A stretch of 64,000 nucleotides of DNA from contig NZ_CP119075.1 in assembly GCF_029023725.1 (NCBI RefSeq), positions 553,501 to 617,500 on the forward strand, written 5' to 3'. This DNA comes from Synoicihabitans lomoniglobus (GTDB lineage Bacteria; Verrucomicrobiota; Verrucomicrobiia; Opitutales; Opitutaceae). The notes beneath the pieces were generated by a model that saw only the letters and a list, made by a program, of their open reading frames with translations, was not told the origin of the DNA and searched no databases. Both the position numbers and the translations under genes were made by a program. Shown here one piece after another: positions 20,301 through 29,635 of the stretch. Numbering within the stretch: position 1 is the first letter of the stretch; every line of letters begins with the position of its first letter.

Positions 20301-21472
20301 ACGGGCACTTCCACTTTAAGGGCAAAGCCTCCGCCGGTTCGCGGTCCGGCGTGGACTTCGCCGCCCAGCAGACCGATGCGTTCGCGCATCCCGCGCAAGC
20401 CGAAGCCGGCGGCGGGATTGTCTCCACTGGGGCCGGTGCCGTCGTCGTCGACGGAGAGGCGGACACGGGAGGCGTCACCAAAATCCAAGCACACCTGGGC
20501 TTCGTTCGCCCGGGCGTGTTTGCGCACGTTGGTCAACCCTTCCTGAGCGGCGCGGTAGAGGGCGTGTTCGGTGGCGGAAGGCATTGAGCGGGGTTCGCCG
20601 TTCATGCTAAATTGCACCCGCAGACCGGCATCCTCGCCCAGGGCGCGGATTGCATCGGGCAGAGGCGGGCGTTTTTGTTCGGTGCGCAGCGCGCCCACGG
20701 AGCGCCGCACATCATCGAGGGCTTCGCGGCTGAGGCGGGCGGCTTTGTCGAGTGCGGTGGCAGCCTTGACCGGATCGTGGGCGACGAGGCTGCGGGCGGC
20801 TTCGACCTGCACGTTGATGACGGTGAGGAAGTGCCCCACGCCGTCATGAATTTCGCGTGCGACGCGATTGCGTTCACGCGTGGTCGCGAGCTCTTCAGTT
20901 TGCGCGGCCTGGGCTCGCAGCTGGGCATTGGCCTCCTCGAGATCGTGGGAAAGTTTGGCGGAATGGATATGGTTCTCTACTGCATTTTGGGTAACGAACG
21001 AGAACCCGATGGTGAACAAATAGCCGGGTGAGTATAAGATCAGGGCTTCATTGAAACCGCTCCACCCATAGAGCGGGAAGAACACGAAACTGGTCGCGAC
21101 ATAGAGAAAAACGCCCGCGGCGATGGCGGTTTTCCACCGAAACATGAACACGGCCTGACTGGCCAGCGGCAGGGCGAGAATCCCGAAGAACCCCCGCAGC
21201 GGACTGATGTAGATCGCGCCCAGAGCCAGAGCGGCTTGGAGCGCAAAGAAGAGCGCGCATTCGCGGGGCGACTCTTCATCGAGGAAGCGAACCGACAGCA
21301 CTCCCGCGACACCAAAGGCGGCGCCGAGTGCGAAGGTGGTGAGCACCTGCCAAGGTTCCCCGTTCCGGCCGGTGTAGTTGGAATACGTCGCGTAGCTCGC
21401 GAGGATCACACCGGTGTAGGCGACCATGCCGATGTAGTCGCCTTTGTGCAGGGGCTGGTTTCCGGTTCGCAT
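20297..21472 (-). CDS. Membrane sensor histidine kinase (HisKA_3/NarX-type)
   Basis: A 391-residue kinase. The N-terminal half is a bundle of about six membrane helices (VAYTGVILASYATYS through LYSPGYLFTIGFSF) with almost no extracytoplasmic domain, so it may sense the membrane or a small ligand. A short coiled coil leads to the HisKA_3 dimerisation domain with His209 in RNRVAREIHDGVGH. The HATPase_c domain follows (YRAAQEGLTNVRKHA, SVDDDGTG, FGLRGMRERIGLLGG). I chose the ATG at 21472; a TTG at 21508 would add 12 residues. It is coupled to the response regulator by a 4-bp overlap, in the NarX/LiaS/DesK style. Confidence 0.94.
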   Translation of the reverse strand: MRTGNQPLHKGDYIGMVAYTGVILASYATYSNYTGRNGEPWQVLTTFALGAAFGVAGVLSVRFLDEESPRECALFFALQAALALGAIYISPLRGFFGILALPLASQAVFMFRWKTAIAAGVFLYVATSFVFFPLYGWSGFNEALILYSPGYLFTIGFSFVTQNAVENHIHSAKLSHDLEEANAQLRAQAAQTEELATTRERNRVAREIHDGVGHFLTVINVQVEAARSLVAHDPVKAATALDKAARLSREALDDVRRSVGALRTEQKRPPLPDAIRALGEDAGLRVQFSMNGEPRSMPSATEHALYRAAQEGLTNVRKHARANEAQVCLDFGDASRVRLSVDDDGTGPSGDNPAAGFGLRGMRERIGLLGGEVHAGPRTGGGFALKVEVPV

Positions 21473-21569
21473 TGGAGGGGATCGTAGCAAATCCCGTGAT
21501 GACTGCAAATAGGTCGTTGGTCACGGTTTGCGGGCACGATCCGTGCGACTGCGCGGGGGGTTGTCCCGA

Positions 21570-22427
21570 CTACTTCGGCAGTCTTGATTCGAGATCGGTC
21601 GTGTGGTCGCGGATGAAATCCACGATGGGTGTGGGATCGGCCAGACTGTGAGGGTGGTGTCCCACTCCGGGTTTGAGGATGACTTTGATGGTGCCGCCTC
21701 CGGCTTCGTAAATTGATTTCAGCACGGCGAGATTTTCGTCGTAGGGCACCACCGGGTCGGCATCGCCGGCGACGCCGATGATGGGGATGTCGGCATCGAG
21801 CAGCGGTTGAAGCCGATGGATCGGACTGAATTTTGCGGTGTCGGCGGCTTCGAGCGTAAGGCCGTAATGTGCGACCACGGCAGGCCAGCGCGGGGTGTCG
21901 TAACCGGGCCAGCTGCGAAGATCGAGCGCGGGAGCATCGAGGTAAAGAGCGGCTACACGATCCGGGTGGTTGGCGGCGAAATTGACGGCGTAGAGTCCGC
22001 CGCGGCTGAACCCCTCAATCACCACCCGTGGGTCGAGCGTGCAGGCCGTGATGAGGTGGTCGTAAAACGCATCGAAGATGCGCATCGCCTCGGGCGAGCC
22101 GTAGCGGTCGCTGGCGTTGATGTAGGCGAGGTGCCAGCCCTCGGCGAGCAAGGCGAGGGAGACTTGGGGACCGTGTCGATCGCCAAACCATTCCGCGCGC
22201 CAGACCCAGGGACGGGAAGGGGCGGATTCATGGGGCACGATCAGAATGGCGGGTTGCCCAGCCACCACAAAGTCGAGCCGTTCGTAACCATGCCATTCCG
22301 ATTGGGTGACGCCGTATTGTTGTCCGGCGTGCGTGGATGAGGATAGATTGAGGCAGCACCCGATGACGAAGAGAGCGCGTGTTCGCCAAGGACGGGAAAC
22401 GCGGAAAAGAGAATCGAGGTAAGCCAC
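21570..22427 (-). CDS. Exported alpha/beta hydrolase
   Basis: A 285-residue protein of the alpha/beta hydrolase fold. A GTG start gives a leader with the hydrophobic core ALFVIGCCLNLSSSTHA, probably a signal peptide ending near residue 35. The nucleophile elbow is GFSRGG (Ser flanked by Phe and Arg), the acid is in AGDADPVVPYDEN, and the catalytic His is in PGVGHHPHS. LLAEGWHLAYINASDRYGSPEA is a prolyl-oligopeptidase/acetylxylan-esterase-like stretch near the lid. The substrate is unknown; a carbohydrate ester is possible given the sialate O-acetylesterase nearby. It lies 97 bp upstream of the kinase gene on the same strand, and may be unrelated to it. Confidence 0.85.
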   Translation of the reverse strand: MAYLDSLFRVSRPWRTRALFVIGCCLNLSSSTHAGQQYGVTQSEWHGYERLDFVVAGQPAILIVPHESAPSRPWVWRAEWFGDRHGPQVSLALLAEGWHLAYINASDRYGSPEAMRIFDAFYDHLITACTLDPRVVIEGFSRGGLYAVNFAANHPDRVAALYLDAPALDLRSWPGYDTPRWPAVVAHYGLTLEAADTAKFSPIHRLQPLLDADIPIIGVAGDADPVVPYDENLAVLKSIYEAGGGTIKVILKPGVGHHPHSLADPTPIVDFIRDHTTDLESRLPK

Positions 22428-22620
22428 GTGTGAGCATTCCGGCGAGACCCTCGAGTAGCGTCAATGCACCGTTGATTCCAACCGTCCGTAGACTCTCGGT
22501 ATTTCACACCAAGAACGCAACGTTCGCGAAGCGTGGCGGGTGCAGTGCATGGCGAGCTTTGCGGCCTTCGTGTGAATTCAAGTCGTCGGTCGACGGGGCA
22601 ACTGGGAGAGGCGCGGGCCC

Positions 22621-22654
22621 AAAAAAGGGCGGACCGCGGAAAGCGGACCCGCCC
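22621..22654 (-). terminator. Intrinsic terminator of the RRM gene
   Basis: Read on the minus strand: stem gggcgggtccgc, short loop, gcggtccgccc, then six T residues (22626-22621). It lies 33 bases after the stop of the RNA-binding protein gene. A GC-rich stem with a U-tract makes it a convincing Rho-independent terminator. Confidence 0.85.
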
Positions 22655-22687
22655 GAAAGGGAAAGCGTTTAGGGACGCCCGAACCGC

Positions 22688-22939
22688 TTATTCGCGGGGT
22701 TTGGCTTCGTTGACCTTGAGGTTGCGACCGTCGAGGTCACGACCGTTGAGGCCGTCGATGGCTGCGTGTGCTTCTTCAGCCTTGCTGAAGGTCACGAAGG
22801 CGAAACCACGCGGGCGGCCGGTGTCACGGTCCATCGCCACGTAGACGTCGGTGACGTCGCCGAAGGCGCCGAAGGCATCACGGATGCCGGACTCGGTGGT
22901 GTTGAAGGACAGATTACCAACGTAGAGTTTGGAGTTCAT
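22688..22939 (-). CDS. Single-RRM RNA-binding protein
   Basis: An 83-residue protein made of one RNA recognition motif. RNP2 is LYVGNL (residues 5-10) and RNP1 is RGFAFVTF (about 44-51), with GFAFV aromatic residues in place for stacking on RNA. It resembles the cyanobacterial Rbp and bacterial glycine-rich RRM proteins, but lacks the Gly-rich tail and ends KPRE. Such proteins are often cold-induced in bacteria. It is monocistronic, with a strong terminator directly after it and a 279-base upstream region in which I see no other gene, room for a long 5' leader. Confidence 0.95.
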   Translation of the reverse strand: MNSKLYVGNLSFNTTESGIRDAFGAFGDVTDVYVAMDRDTGRPRGFAFVTFSKAEEAHAAIDGLNGRDLDGRNLKVNEAKPRE

Positions 22940-23218
22940 AGGTTAAAAATCGTAAGCTCCTTAGCTTTTCAGCGCGTTTCCGAAATTCGGATTTCGAATC
23001 AGACAGCTGAACCAAAAGCTCACTTGCAGACTCACCAACCACTAGCATCTAACGTGTTTACGAGCCGCCACCGTCACGGCTGAGCAGCGGAATGCAAGCG
23101 GCATTGTGGGGAGTGGGTCTGTCGGGTGCGGCTCGGTTGACCGATTGAGTGACCGCCGATGGCGCGGATTCACGCGGATTTCGGTGCCAGGGGGGGCGAT
23201 GCCGGCGTTGCCGTCGGG

Positions 23219-24034
23219 CTAGTTTTTTGTCGCGGGCGGGAAGAAGGATTCGAAGTAGGCTTTGCCACGGGTAACGAATTCCGTGGGGTCGGCGGCGAAG
23301 TCGGGGTTGTCGGTTTCGAGCGCCATGACGCCGGACCAATCGCTGGCGCGGAGGGCTTCGAACACGCCGACGTAGTTGCTGTTGCCGAGCCCGATGTGTG
23401 TGCCCATGGGGCGTCCCGGGCGCTCCTCTTGGTCGAGGCGCTTGTCCTTGAGGTGCATGTCAAACACGCGGTCGCCGTAATTTTTAAGCACGGTGGCAGC
23501 ATCGAAGCCGGCGGCGGTGACCCAGCCGATGTCGAGACACACGCCAATGCGTGGATCGCGTTCGGCGAGGATGTGTTTTACGACCGATGGATTGCCGTAG
23601 GTGGTGCCGGTGCCGTGGTTGTGCACGGCGAGCTTGATGTCGTATTCGCGCACGAGCTCTTCGAGATTGTCCCAGATGAGCGGGTCGCCGGGTTCAACCA
23701 CGATGACTTTGATCCCGCAGCGTTGAGCGAACTCGAAGAGTTTGCGGTTCTCCTCTTTGTTGAGCGATGTGCCACTGACGCCGATGGAGTAGGCGGTGAC
23801 GCCGTGCTCTTTCAGGAAAGCCAATTTCCGGGCGGTCTCGGCCTCGGTGCCGTTGGGGTCGAGATGGGCGCGGTAAAACTCGATCTGAGTAATGCCGTGT
23901 TTTTCGGCGAACAGCACCGTTTCCTCGAACGACATATTGCGGCAGGTCCAGGACTGGATGCCGAGTTGCGGGGCGGCCGTGGCGGTGGCGGCGAAAGCAG
24001 AGATGAGGAGTAGAAAGCGAAGGGCGTTTTTCAT
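23219..24034 (-). CDS. Exported sugar phosphate isomerase/epimerase-like protein (AP endonuclease 2 TIM barrel)
   Basis: A 271-residue protein with a signal peptide (MKNALRFLLLISAFAATATAA) followed by a TIM barrel of the xylose isomerase-like family. LGIQSWTCRNMSFEETV opens the barrel. The metal-binding acidic and His residues are likely in VVEPGD, LAVHNHGT, IGVCLDIGW, FDMHLKD and MALETDNP. The longer ORF start (24235) adds 67 residues of non-family sequence over a repeat, so the ATG at 24034 is preferred. Exported members are frequent in Planctomycetes and Verrucomicrobia. The substrate is unknown. It lies 267 bp downstream of the sialate O-acetylesterase on the same strand. Confidence 0.9.
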   Translation of the reverse strand: MKNALRFLLLISAFAATATAAPQLGIQSWTCRNMSFEETVLFAEKHGITQIEFYRAHLDPNGTEAETARKLAFLKEHGVTAYSIGVSGTSLNKEENRKLFEFAQRCGIKVIVVEPGDPLIWDNLEELVREYDIKLAVHNHGTGTTYGNPSVVKHILAERDPRIGVCLDIGWVTAAGFDAATVLKNYGDRVFDMHLKDKRLDQEERPGRPMGTHIGLGNSNYVGVFEALRASDWSGVMALETDNPDFAADPTEFVTRGKAYFESFFPPATKN

Positions 24035-24176
24035 GAGGGGAGTGAAATCAAAGCGAGAGATCCGCCATGGGCCAGAATCGTTTTCCGGGACCGGCGGCGG
24101 AGCTCGGCTCGATCCGGCCGCATGATGTAGGATGACTTTACCGCCAAGACACCGACGTGCATGCGATCCGCGGGAG

Positions 24177-24253
24177 GGCGCACGACCCAAGTAGGCCGCC
24201 TGCTCGCAGGCGCTACGGGGGGAAAGCGCCTGCAAGAAGGCGCACGACCCAAG
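24177..24253. repeat. REP-like unit inside a short direct repeat
   Basis: A GTAG-headed palindrome gtaggccgcctgctcgcagg (24191-24210, continuing cgctac) is flanked by two copies of the 15-mer ggcgcacgacccaag (24177-24191 and 24239-24253), 62 bases apart. It lies between two same-strand genes. Confidence 0.55.
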
Positions 24254-24301
24254 CTGGATGCGTAGAAGGTGCGCGCGTTTTAACCGAGCCGGCGACGAAC
24301 C

Positions 24302-26248
24302 TCAGTCGTCGGTGCGGAAGGGCGAGGCAGGCAGACCCTCGCGGTTGGCCAAGTTGGCGAAGTCGGGGTTGTCGGCCCACGCGTAACGCACGTATTTCGG
24401 AGCCGGGAGGTCCTCGTGCCAAACGACGACGGTGTCGCCATCGATGCGGGCATGCCCCCAGATGAAGGCCTGGTCCTCGCCCGCGATGGCGAAGTGGGCG
24501 AGGGTCTCGCCCTTGTTACTCATCAGGCCACTGCCGACGTGGTCGAAGTGTAGCACGATTTCGCCGTCTTTGATTTCCTGGGAACGGAAGATCGGACCGG
24601 AGGCCACGAGCTCATCGTCGCCGTAGCTGATCCGCATCGCCTGCAGCGCGAGGCGCTCGCCGACGGGTTTTTTGTCGCCGGGATGGATGTCGTTCCATTC
24701 GCCAAGATCGATATTGATGCCCAAGCCGGTGCGAGGCGTGGTGAGCGCGGTCTCGAGTTGAGCTTCGCGCATGAGCGCCCAGTTGCTTTCGGCCGGCAGG
24801 TAGTCGACGTCCTGGAAGTTGGGCAGTTGAGCGATGAGGAATGGCAGTGCTCCCATGTCCCAGTGGGCGCGCCAATCGGCGATGAGGTTGGGGAGCAAAC
24901 GCCGATAGGCAGCGGGGTTGCCGGCATTGCTTTCGCCTTGATACCAGAGCAGACCGCGGACGCCGAAATTGGTGAACGGCGCAATCATGCCGTTGTAGAG
25001 CGAGGCGGGTTGGCCTTGGGCGTTGATGCCCCATTTGTAGGAGCGGCGGGGCGCATACGCTTCGCCGACCTTGTAGTCCCAGTCGCCTTTCAGGTCGATG
25101 GACTGATCGGCGGCGATGAGCTGGTAGGGCTTGTCGGGGATGAAGCCGCCTTTGCCGCCCTGGTTGATCACGCGGATTACGAACAGGTTCTTGCCGGGCT
25201 GCAGCACGCCGGCGGGGATCGTGTAACGGCGTTGCGGATACTCGTAGGTGGTGTTGCCGATGCGTTGCCCGTTGACGTAGATTTCGTCGGCGTTGCGGAT
25301 GCGCCCGAGTTTGGCCAACGCGTCCATGCCGGTCATGGCGGCAGGCACATCGATTTCGCGGCGATACCAGACGACCCCATCGAGATCGCGCACGCCTTGG
25401 TCCTCCCAGTAGCCGGGGACATTGATGCGTTTCCAGTTTTGGGGTTCGTAGGCGGGGTCGAACCATTTGACGTCGCCGGTGAGACCGCGATCGGCTTCGA
25501 CACGGGGGCCGTCGGATTCGCGGTCGGCTTGAGCCTCGGCGTTGACGCGATCGACATAGGCGGTGTCGAGGTTGCGCTCGATGGTGGCGAGTTGATCGGG
25601 GAAGTCGCGAAAGCCCTCGGCGCTCGTCCAGGCTTCGATGATGGTGCCGCCGACACAGCTCATGATGATGCCTTGAGGCACGCCGTAGCGGTCATGGAGT
25701 TTCTTGGCGAAGAAGTAGCCGATGACGGTAAAGTCCAAGAGATTCTCGGGATTGGATTCCTTCCACGTGAGCCCGGGGAAGTCATCCTGCGGGCCCGTCA
25801 GCACGGGCTGGGTGGGGACGCGGAACTGGCGAATGGCGGGATTGGCCGAGGCGGCGATTTCGGTGGCGTAGCGTTCCTGCCAGCGACCGAAGTTGTGCGT
25901 CATGTTGGACTGGCCGGACGCGACCCAAACATCGCCGACGTAAATGTCGCGCAGCAGGAGGCTGTTGTGGCCTTGGATTTCCATCGTGTCCGGACCACCC
26001 GGGGACAGCGGTTCGAGGCGCACCATCCATTTGCCGTCGGCGTCGGCGGTGGCCGCGAGTTGTTGTTTGCGAAACGCGACCGAGACGGACTCGCCGGGAT
26101 CGGCCCAACCCCAGATTTTCAAGGCGGCGTCGCGTTGGAGCACCATGCCGTCACCGACGATGCTGGGAAGTCTGACATCGGCCGAGGCGACGGAGATCAG
26201 AAAAAGTGAAACGAGCAGCGAGAGGAGGAGGGGAATTCGGGGGCGCAT
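24302..26248 (-). CDS. Sialate O-acetylesterase (SGNH/SASA domain), exported
   Basis: A 648-residue exported protein. The signal peptide has the core PLLLSLLVSLFLISVASA. The SASA/SGNH nucleophile is in WVASGQSNMTHNF (about residue 110). GLLWYQGESNAGN is the second block and NDIHPGDKKPVGERLA carries the catalytic Asp-x-x-His. A galactose-binding-like domain is inserted (about 225-350, with YWEDQGVRDLDGVVWYRREI in pieces). It removes O-acetyl groups from sialic acids or related polysaccharide esters in the periplasm or outside the cell. I chose the ATG at 26248 over an upstream start lacking family sequence. No sialidase or sialic acid transporter is near, so xylan- or pectin-type esters remain possible. 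Confidence 0.93.
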   Translation of the reverse strand: MRPRIPLLLSLLVSLFLISVASADVRLPSIVGDGMVLQRDAALKIWGWADPGESVSVAFRKQQLAATADADGKWMVRLEPLSPGGPDTMEIQGHNSLLLRDIYVGDVWVASGQSNMTHNFGRWQERYATEIAASANPAIRQFRVPTQPVLTGPQDDFPGLTWKESNPENLLDFTVIGYFFAKKLHDRYGVPQGIIMSCVGGTIIEAWTSAEGFRDFPDQLATIERNLDTAYVDRVNAEAQADRESDGPRVEADRGLTGDVKWFDPAYEPQNWKRINVPGYWEDQGVRDLDGVVWYRREIDVPAAMTGMDALAKLGRIRNADEIYVNGQRIGNTTYEYPQRRYTIPAGVLQPGKNLFVIRVINQGGKGGFIPDKPYQLIAADQSIDLKGDWDYKVGEAYAPRRSYKWGINAQGQPASLYNGMIAPFTNFGVRGLLWYQGESNAGNPAAYRRLLPNLIADWRAHWDMGALPFLIAQLPNFQDVDYLPAESNWALMREAQLETALTTPRTGLGINIDLGEWNDIHPGDKKPVGERLALQAMRISYGDDELVASGPIFRSQEIKDGEIVLHFDHVGSGLMSNKGETLAHFAIAGEDQAFIWGHARIDGDTVVVWHEDLPAPKYVRYAWADNPDFANLANREGLPASPFRTDD

Positions 26249-26473
26249 GCGGCAAGGGGTTAGGTTTGGTGAACCAAGCGGGGAAGGATCGAGAGGGCAA
26301 CCATCCGGCGGAGAACGGTTCAGTCTAACCATTGGGCGTTAAATGCGGATGGGGCGCGGTGTCTTTGCGGTTGATCCCGGTTCGTGGGTGGGCGAAATCA
26401 AAGGTGCCGCCGAAGCGAAGGCTCGACGGCGCTGGTTGGAGATCGAAATCGAGACCGGTTTCGATCGTGCCGT

Positions 26474-26548
26474 GGTCCCGTAGTTCAACGGATAGAACGA
26501 TGGTTTCCTAAACCGTAAATCTGGGTTCGATTCCCAGCGGGACTACCA
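26474..26548 (+). tRNA. tRNA-Arg (anticodon CCT)
   Basis: A full cloverleaf can be drawn. Acceptor ggtcccg pairs with cgggact (G-U at 1-72), D arm gttc/gaac, anticodon arm atggt/accgt with loop ttcctaa (anticodon CCT, reads AGG), 4-base variable loop, T arm ctggg/cccag with loop ttcgatt, discriminator A, and an encoded CCA. It is 75 bases including CCA. It stands alone on the plus strand. Confidence 0.95.
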
Positions 26549-26565
26549 GCCTTCGCCAAGGCTAC
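26549..26565 (-). repeat. GTAG-headed hairpin abutting the tRNA 3' end
   Basis: On the minus strand this reads gtagccttggcgaaggc, a GTAG-headed palindrome (gcctt/aaggc) starting one base after the encoded CCA. On the plus strand it folds just after the tRNA and could help end or process the transcript. The rest of the 234-base gap to the SBBP gene shows nothing else. Confidence 0.45.
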
Positions 26566-26782
26566 GGCTGGCAAGCCAGCCCGAGCTCCGGCCCATTGCT
26601 GCGGGAAATCAGAGTCTGGCTCGGAGCGTAGAATCATCTTCCGCCAGCTCACTCGCGGTGTGCAGGGCACCCAGTGAAAATTTGGCACCGGTCCCCTGTT
26701 TGCTGAGAAACCCCGATTGACTGGAAACCTGATTACCGACGAGTGAGGCGGAAGTCACACCGTTGCAATAATCAGGTCAATT

Positions 26783-29080
26783 CTACGGAGAATTTGGGTC
26801 AACTCGGATTACGAGACCGTTGGGTTCCCTGGTGGATGAGTTGGCAAAGAGCCGCCCCAGATAAATTTCGTTGCGACGGGCAAAGGACATCGATCCGAAG
26901 ATCATGTTTTCCCCCCAAGGCCAGCTGACGACCTGACTCCCCGATTCACCGCTGGCGTTGCCAAAGCCCATCAGAAAGTCGGTTGAGAGATCGGGTATCG
27001 CAAAGGCTCCATACAGCAAGTCGGTGCCTCCGAGTGCGGTTCCAGAAGAGAGGGGGAAAGCCTGCTCTAAATGGAACGTGAGTGACCCTCCGTTGATCGC
27101 GCCGGTGATGATGGCGCGGGATTCTTGCAGGGTAACGCTGGTGGCGTGGTCGCTCAAGGAACCTCCGATAATCTCCGTCCAAATCGTCTGTGAAACGAAA
27201 TCGACGACGGCCAACGCAACATCGTAGTCCAGATCGGAGTAGGTGGCTTCACTGATGCTTGGCCGGTCCACACAGTGACCGACAAAAATCATGCGCCGAT
27301 CCGGCGATAGTTTCACGTCCTCGAACCACGTCATTGAACGGTCGAGGACTGCGCTACCTTGGACAGGTTCCATGGTGTCGCCCGTGTGAGGATTCACTAG
27401 GCCGATGTAGGCTTGATAGAGAGGCCAGTTGCGACCTGTCCATGGGTAGTGGGCATTGAAGGAGTCCTCACCGCGATCGGCCCCCACCACAACCAGGTAT
27501 CCATCGGGGGACGCAGCGATGGCTCGGGACTGTCCCCGCTTCAACCGGGCCGTATAGCTCGACCATGCGGGCAGGTGGGGCTGCGGGCGCTTTTGCGAGA
27601 GTTTGGCGGCGTATCCATTGATGAGGCTGGAGTTCAGGCGCCCCCGGCCGGGAATTTGTCGGGGAAGCGTGTCACTCACGGTGGATCCGACGATGTAGAT
27701 CGAGTCGTGCTCGTCGGTGATGAAGTCCTCAATCGAATCAGAATTGTTTCCGCCAAAATAGGTGGACCATGCAAGCTCGCCGCTGTTCACATCCAGTGCG
27801 GCGAGGAAACCGTCAGTAACGTAGCGCGCCGCAGGCGGTGGGGCGGAGTGGTTGAATTTCCCGTGGGATCGGGCGAGCGGCCCCGACGTGGTGCCGGCGA
27901 TGAGTAACAGTTTATCCTGAGGCAACCAACCGATGGAAGACGCCAGAACCCGGCGGGCGAATGAGACAGAATTGTCTGTGCCCAGGTAGCTGACCCACGC
28001 AATTTGTTGACTGGAGATATGATGCATCGCCACGAAGGAATTTTCCCCGGAGGAGAAGGCGTTGTTGTAGCCGAGCACGTCGGTGAAGGCGTCACTTTGC
28101 GTTACGCCGGTTGTCAGGAAATGTCCGCTGGAGCCCAAAATGCCTTCACTGATGCCATCCGTGCGTTGGCCCTCGATCACCCACACGTCCTGAATCTGCG
28201 GGTCGATCACCAATGTTTGGGACTGATCATAGTCGCCGAGTTTGAATCCGAACACGCCATTGCCGAATGATTCGTATGTTGTTTCGATCGATTTTGCGTT
28301 CTGAAAGCTGATGGGGGCGGGTTCGACAAACTCTGCGAATCGAGCCTTCACTCTAATGTTTCCGTCCGGCTCGAAATCAACGGAATCAGCTCCTCGGTAG
28401 GCGAGGCGGATGTCCTTGGGATTGGCCCCCGAATGAACGATAAAATCGTATTTAAGAGTCCCGAAATCGGTGGCGTAGAATTGCAGGTCAATGCCGTGCC
28501 ATAGATGTTTGTAGGTGATTTTACGATACGATTGGGCGGATTTACCGTCGATTTGATCAGGGAAGTAGTAGCGAGTGACGGGCCCCCCTTGATCGGTCCC
28601 GGCGGGGGCTGCTTTGGGGTTGGAATTGAGGAAGGTGAGGTCGATTCGATGAACCTCGCGGGTTGCGGGCAAACGATCGAGGTGGTCGGCCTCCGTCATT
28701 TTGGGAGGGTCGAGGTCGCCATCCCGTGGATCCCGCTTGCGTTGAAATATCAGACTGACCCGGTCGGCGGAGAAGTAGGCGTCCACACCAGTGAGGCGAC
28801 TGTGAAAAAGCACGTTGTGAGATATCTGACCATTGGGCAGCCTCACTTGACCCTGATTTGGGAGGAACGGGTATGACCCGTCTTTCTCTTTGGTCGGAGG
28901 GGGGAGTGAAACCGAAATGGGAATGGTATTTTCGTCGGTGAACTTGGGACTCTCAACTTGGGGTAGATTTTGAATCTGCTGAACCGTTGAAGTGGGGAGG
29001 ATGGCCGTTTCTGGTTTGGCATCGAGCCCGATGCCGCTGGCGATGAGATAGAGAAGAAGGAAGCGGAGGCTGATTTTCAT
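26783..29080 (-). CDS. Exported SBBP-repeat/DUF7948-like beta-propeller protein
   Basis: A 765-residue protein with a signal peptide (MKISLRFLLLYLIASGIG). The N-terminal third has FLPNQGQVRLPNGQ, VDAYFSADRVSLIFQ and YYFPDQIDGKSAQSYRKITY, the pattern of the PNxGQ domain (DUF7948) that precedes SBBP (beta-propeller) repeats. The following region has propeller-like blocks such as SGELAWSTYFGGNNSDSIEDF and ISSQQIAWVSYLGTDNS. The family usually carries a surface-sorting C-terminus; none is evident here. Base composition looks somewhat less GC-rich than in its neighbours. The ATG at 29080 is preferred over an earlier start that lacks a signal peptide context. The role is unknown, probably an extracellular binding or structural protein. 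Confidence 0.82.
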   Translation of the reverse strand: MKISLRFLLLYLIASGIGLDAKPETAILPTSTVQQIQNLPQVESPKFTDENTIPISVSLPPPTKEKDGSYPFLPNQGQVRLPNGQISHNVLFHSRLTGVDAYFSADRVSLIFQRKRDPRDGDLDPPKMTEADHLDRLPATREVHRIDLTFLNSNPKAAPAGTDQGGPVTRYYFPDQIDGKSAQSYRKITYKHLWHGIDLQFYATDFGTLKYDFIVHSGANPKDIRLAYRGADSVDFEPDGNIRVKARFAEFVEPAPISFQNAKSIETTYESFGNGVFGFKLGDYDQSQTLVIDPQIQDVWVIEGQRTDGISEGILGSSGHFLTTGVTQSDAFTDVLGYNNAFSSGENSFVAMHHISSQQIAWVSYLGTDNSVSFARRVLASSIGWLPQDKLLLIAGTTSGPLARSHGKFNHSAPPPAARYVTDGFLAALDVNSGELAWSTYFGGNNSDSIEDFITDEHDSIYIVGSTVSDTLPRQIPGRGRLNSSLINGYAAKLSQKRPQPHLPAWSSYTARLKRGQSRAIAASPDGYLVVVGADRGEDSFNAHYPWTGRNWPLYQAYIGLVNPHTGDTMEPVQGSAVLDRSMTWFEDVKLSPDRRMIFVGHCVDRPSISEATYSDLDYDVALAVVDFVSQTIWTEIIGGSLSDHATSVTLQESRAIITGAINGGSLTFHLEQAFPLSSGTALGGTDLLYGAFAIPDLSTDFLMGFGNASGESGSQVVSWPWGENMIFGSMSFARRNEIYLGRLFANSSTREPNGLVIRVDPNSP

Positions 29081-29635
29081 GGTAGCAACAGATGAGCTGG
29101 GAGATGGGGCGATCGTCGTTCGGGCCGACGGCTGCGCGAGGGTGTGCCGAAGCAATCATTTCGCCCCGATCATACCGTAAGCGTGGTCCCGATTTCCTGC
29201 CGCCATGGGGTGAAACCGTGCTCACTCGAACGGGTGATGCCCTCATCCCCAGTCATTACCAGTTGGGAGACTGACACGAGGGCCGGTTTCGCGGTTCGGG
29301 CAAATGTTTACGACGCTCAACTCGTGTTTTTTGGAGTCCTATAGATTTGTCATGGGACGATGAGTGCAGGCCGGATTTGCGAGTCGAGCCCGTCTTCCCC
29401 TTGGCAATGAACCGTGCGGAGCCGGGTAGGAGCTCGCTGTGGCGGGATCTTACCAGCGCTCTCGGAGCGATTCTACAAAAGCGAGAGGTTGATGGCGGGC
29501 GCGCTGGACTTCATTGTCATGGGATTGTGACCGGGAGGGGCTTGAAACATCCTCTAATATTGGGCGTCTGATGTCGTTGGTGGAGGTGAGCCCTTTCTCG
29601 ACAACCCACCGCGTCGCCCGTTAATCCCGTATCTC
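29081..29635. other. 555-base non-coding region with a degenerate REP-like unit
   Basis: This gap separates the divergent SBBP gene and the gsp operon. Short ORFs are present but none has family sequence, a credible start or a neighbour logic. At 29426-29476 there is a GTAG-headed element (gtaggagctcgctgtggcgg) with an inverse closing half (ggagcgattctac). The rest probably holds the promoters for both directions; I cannot point to a convincing -35/-10 pair. Confidence 0.5.

Noticed and set aside
29092-29571. Small ORFs in the SBBP-gspG gap
   Set aside because: No recognisable sequence, no credible start, and one spans a degenerate REP-like element.
26474-29635. Genomic island integrated at tRNA-Arg
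   Set aside because: I found no repeat of the tRNA 3' end downstream and no integrase or transposase gene.
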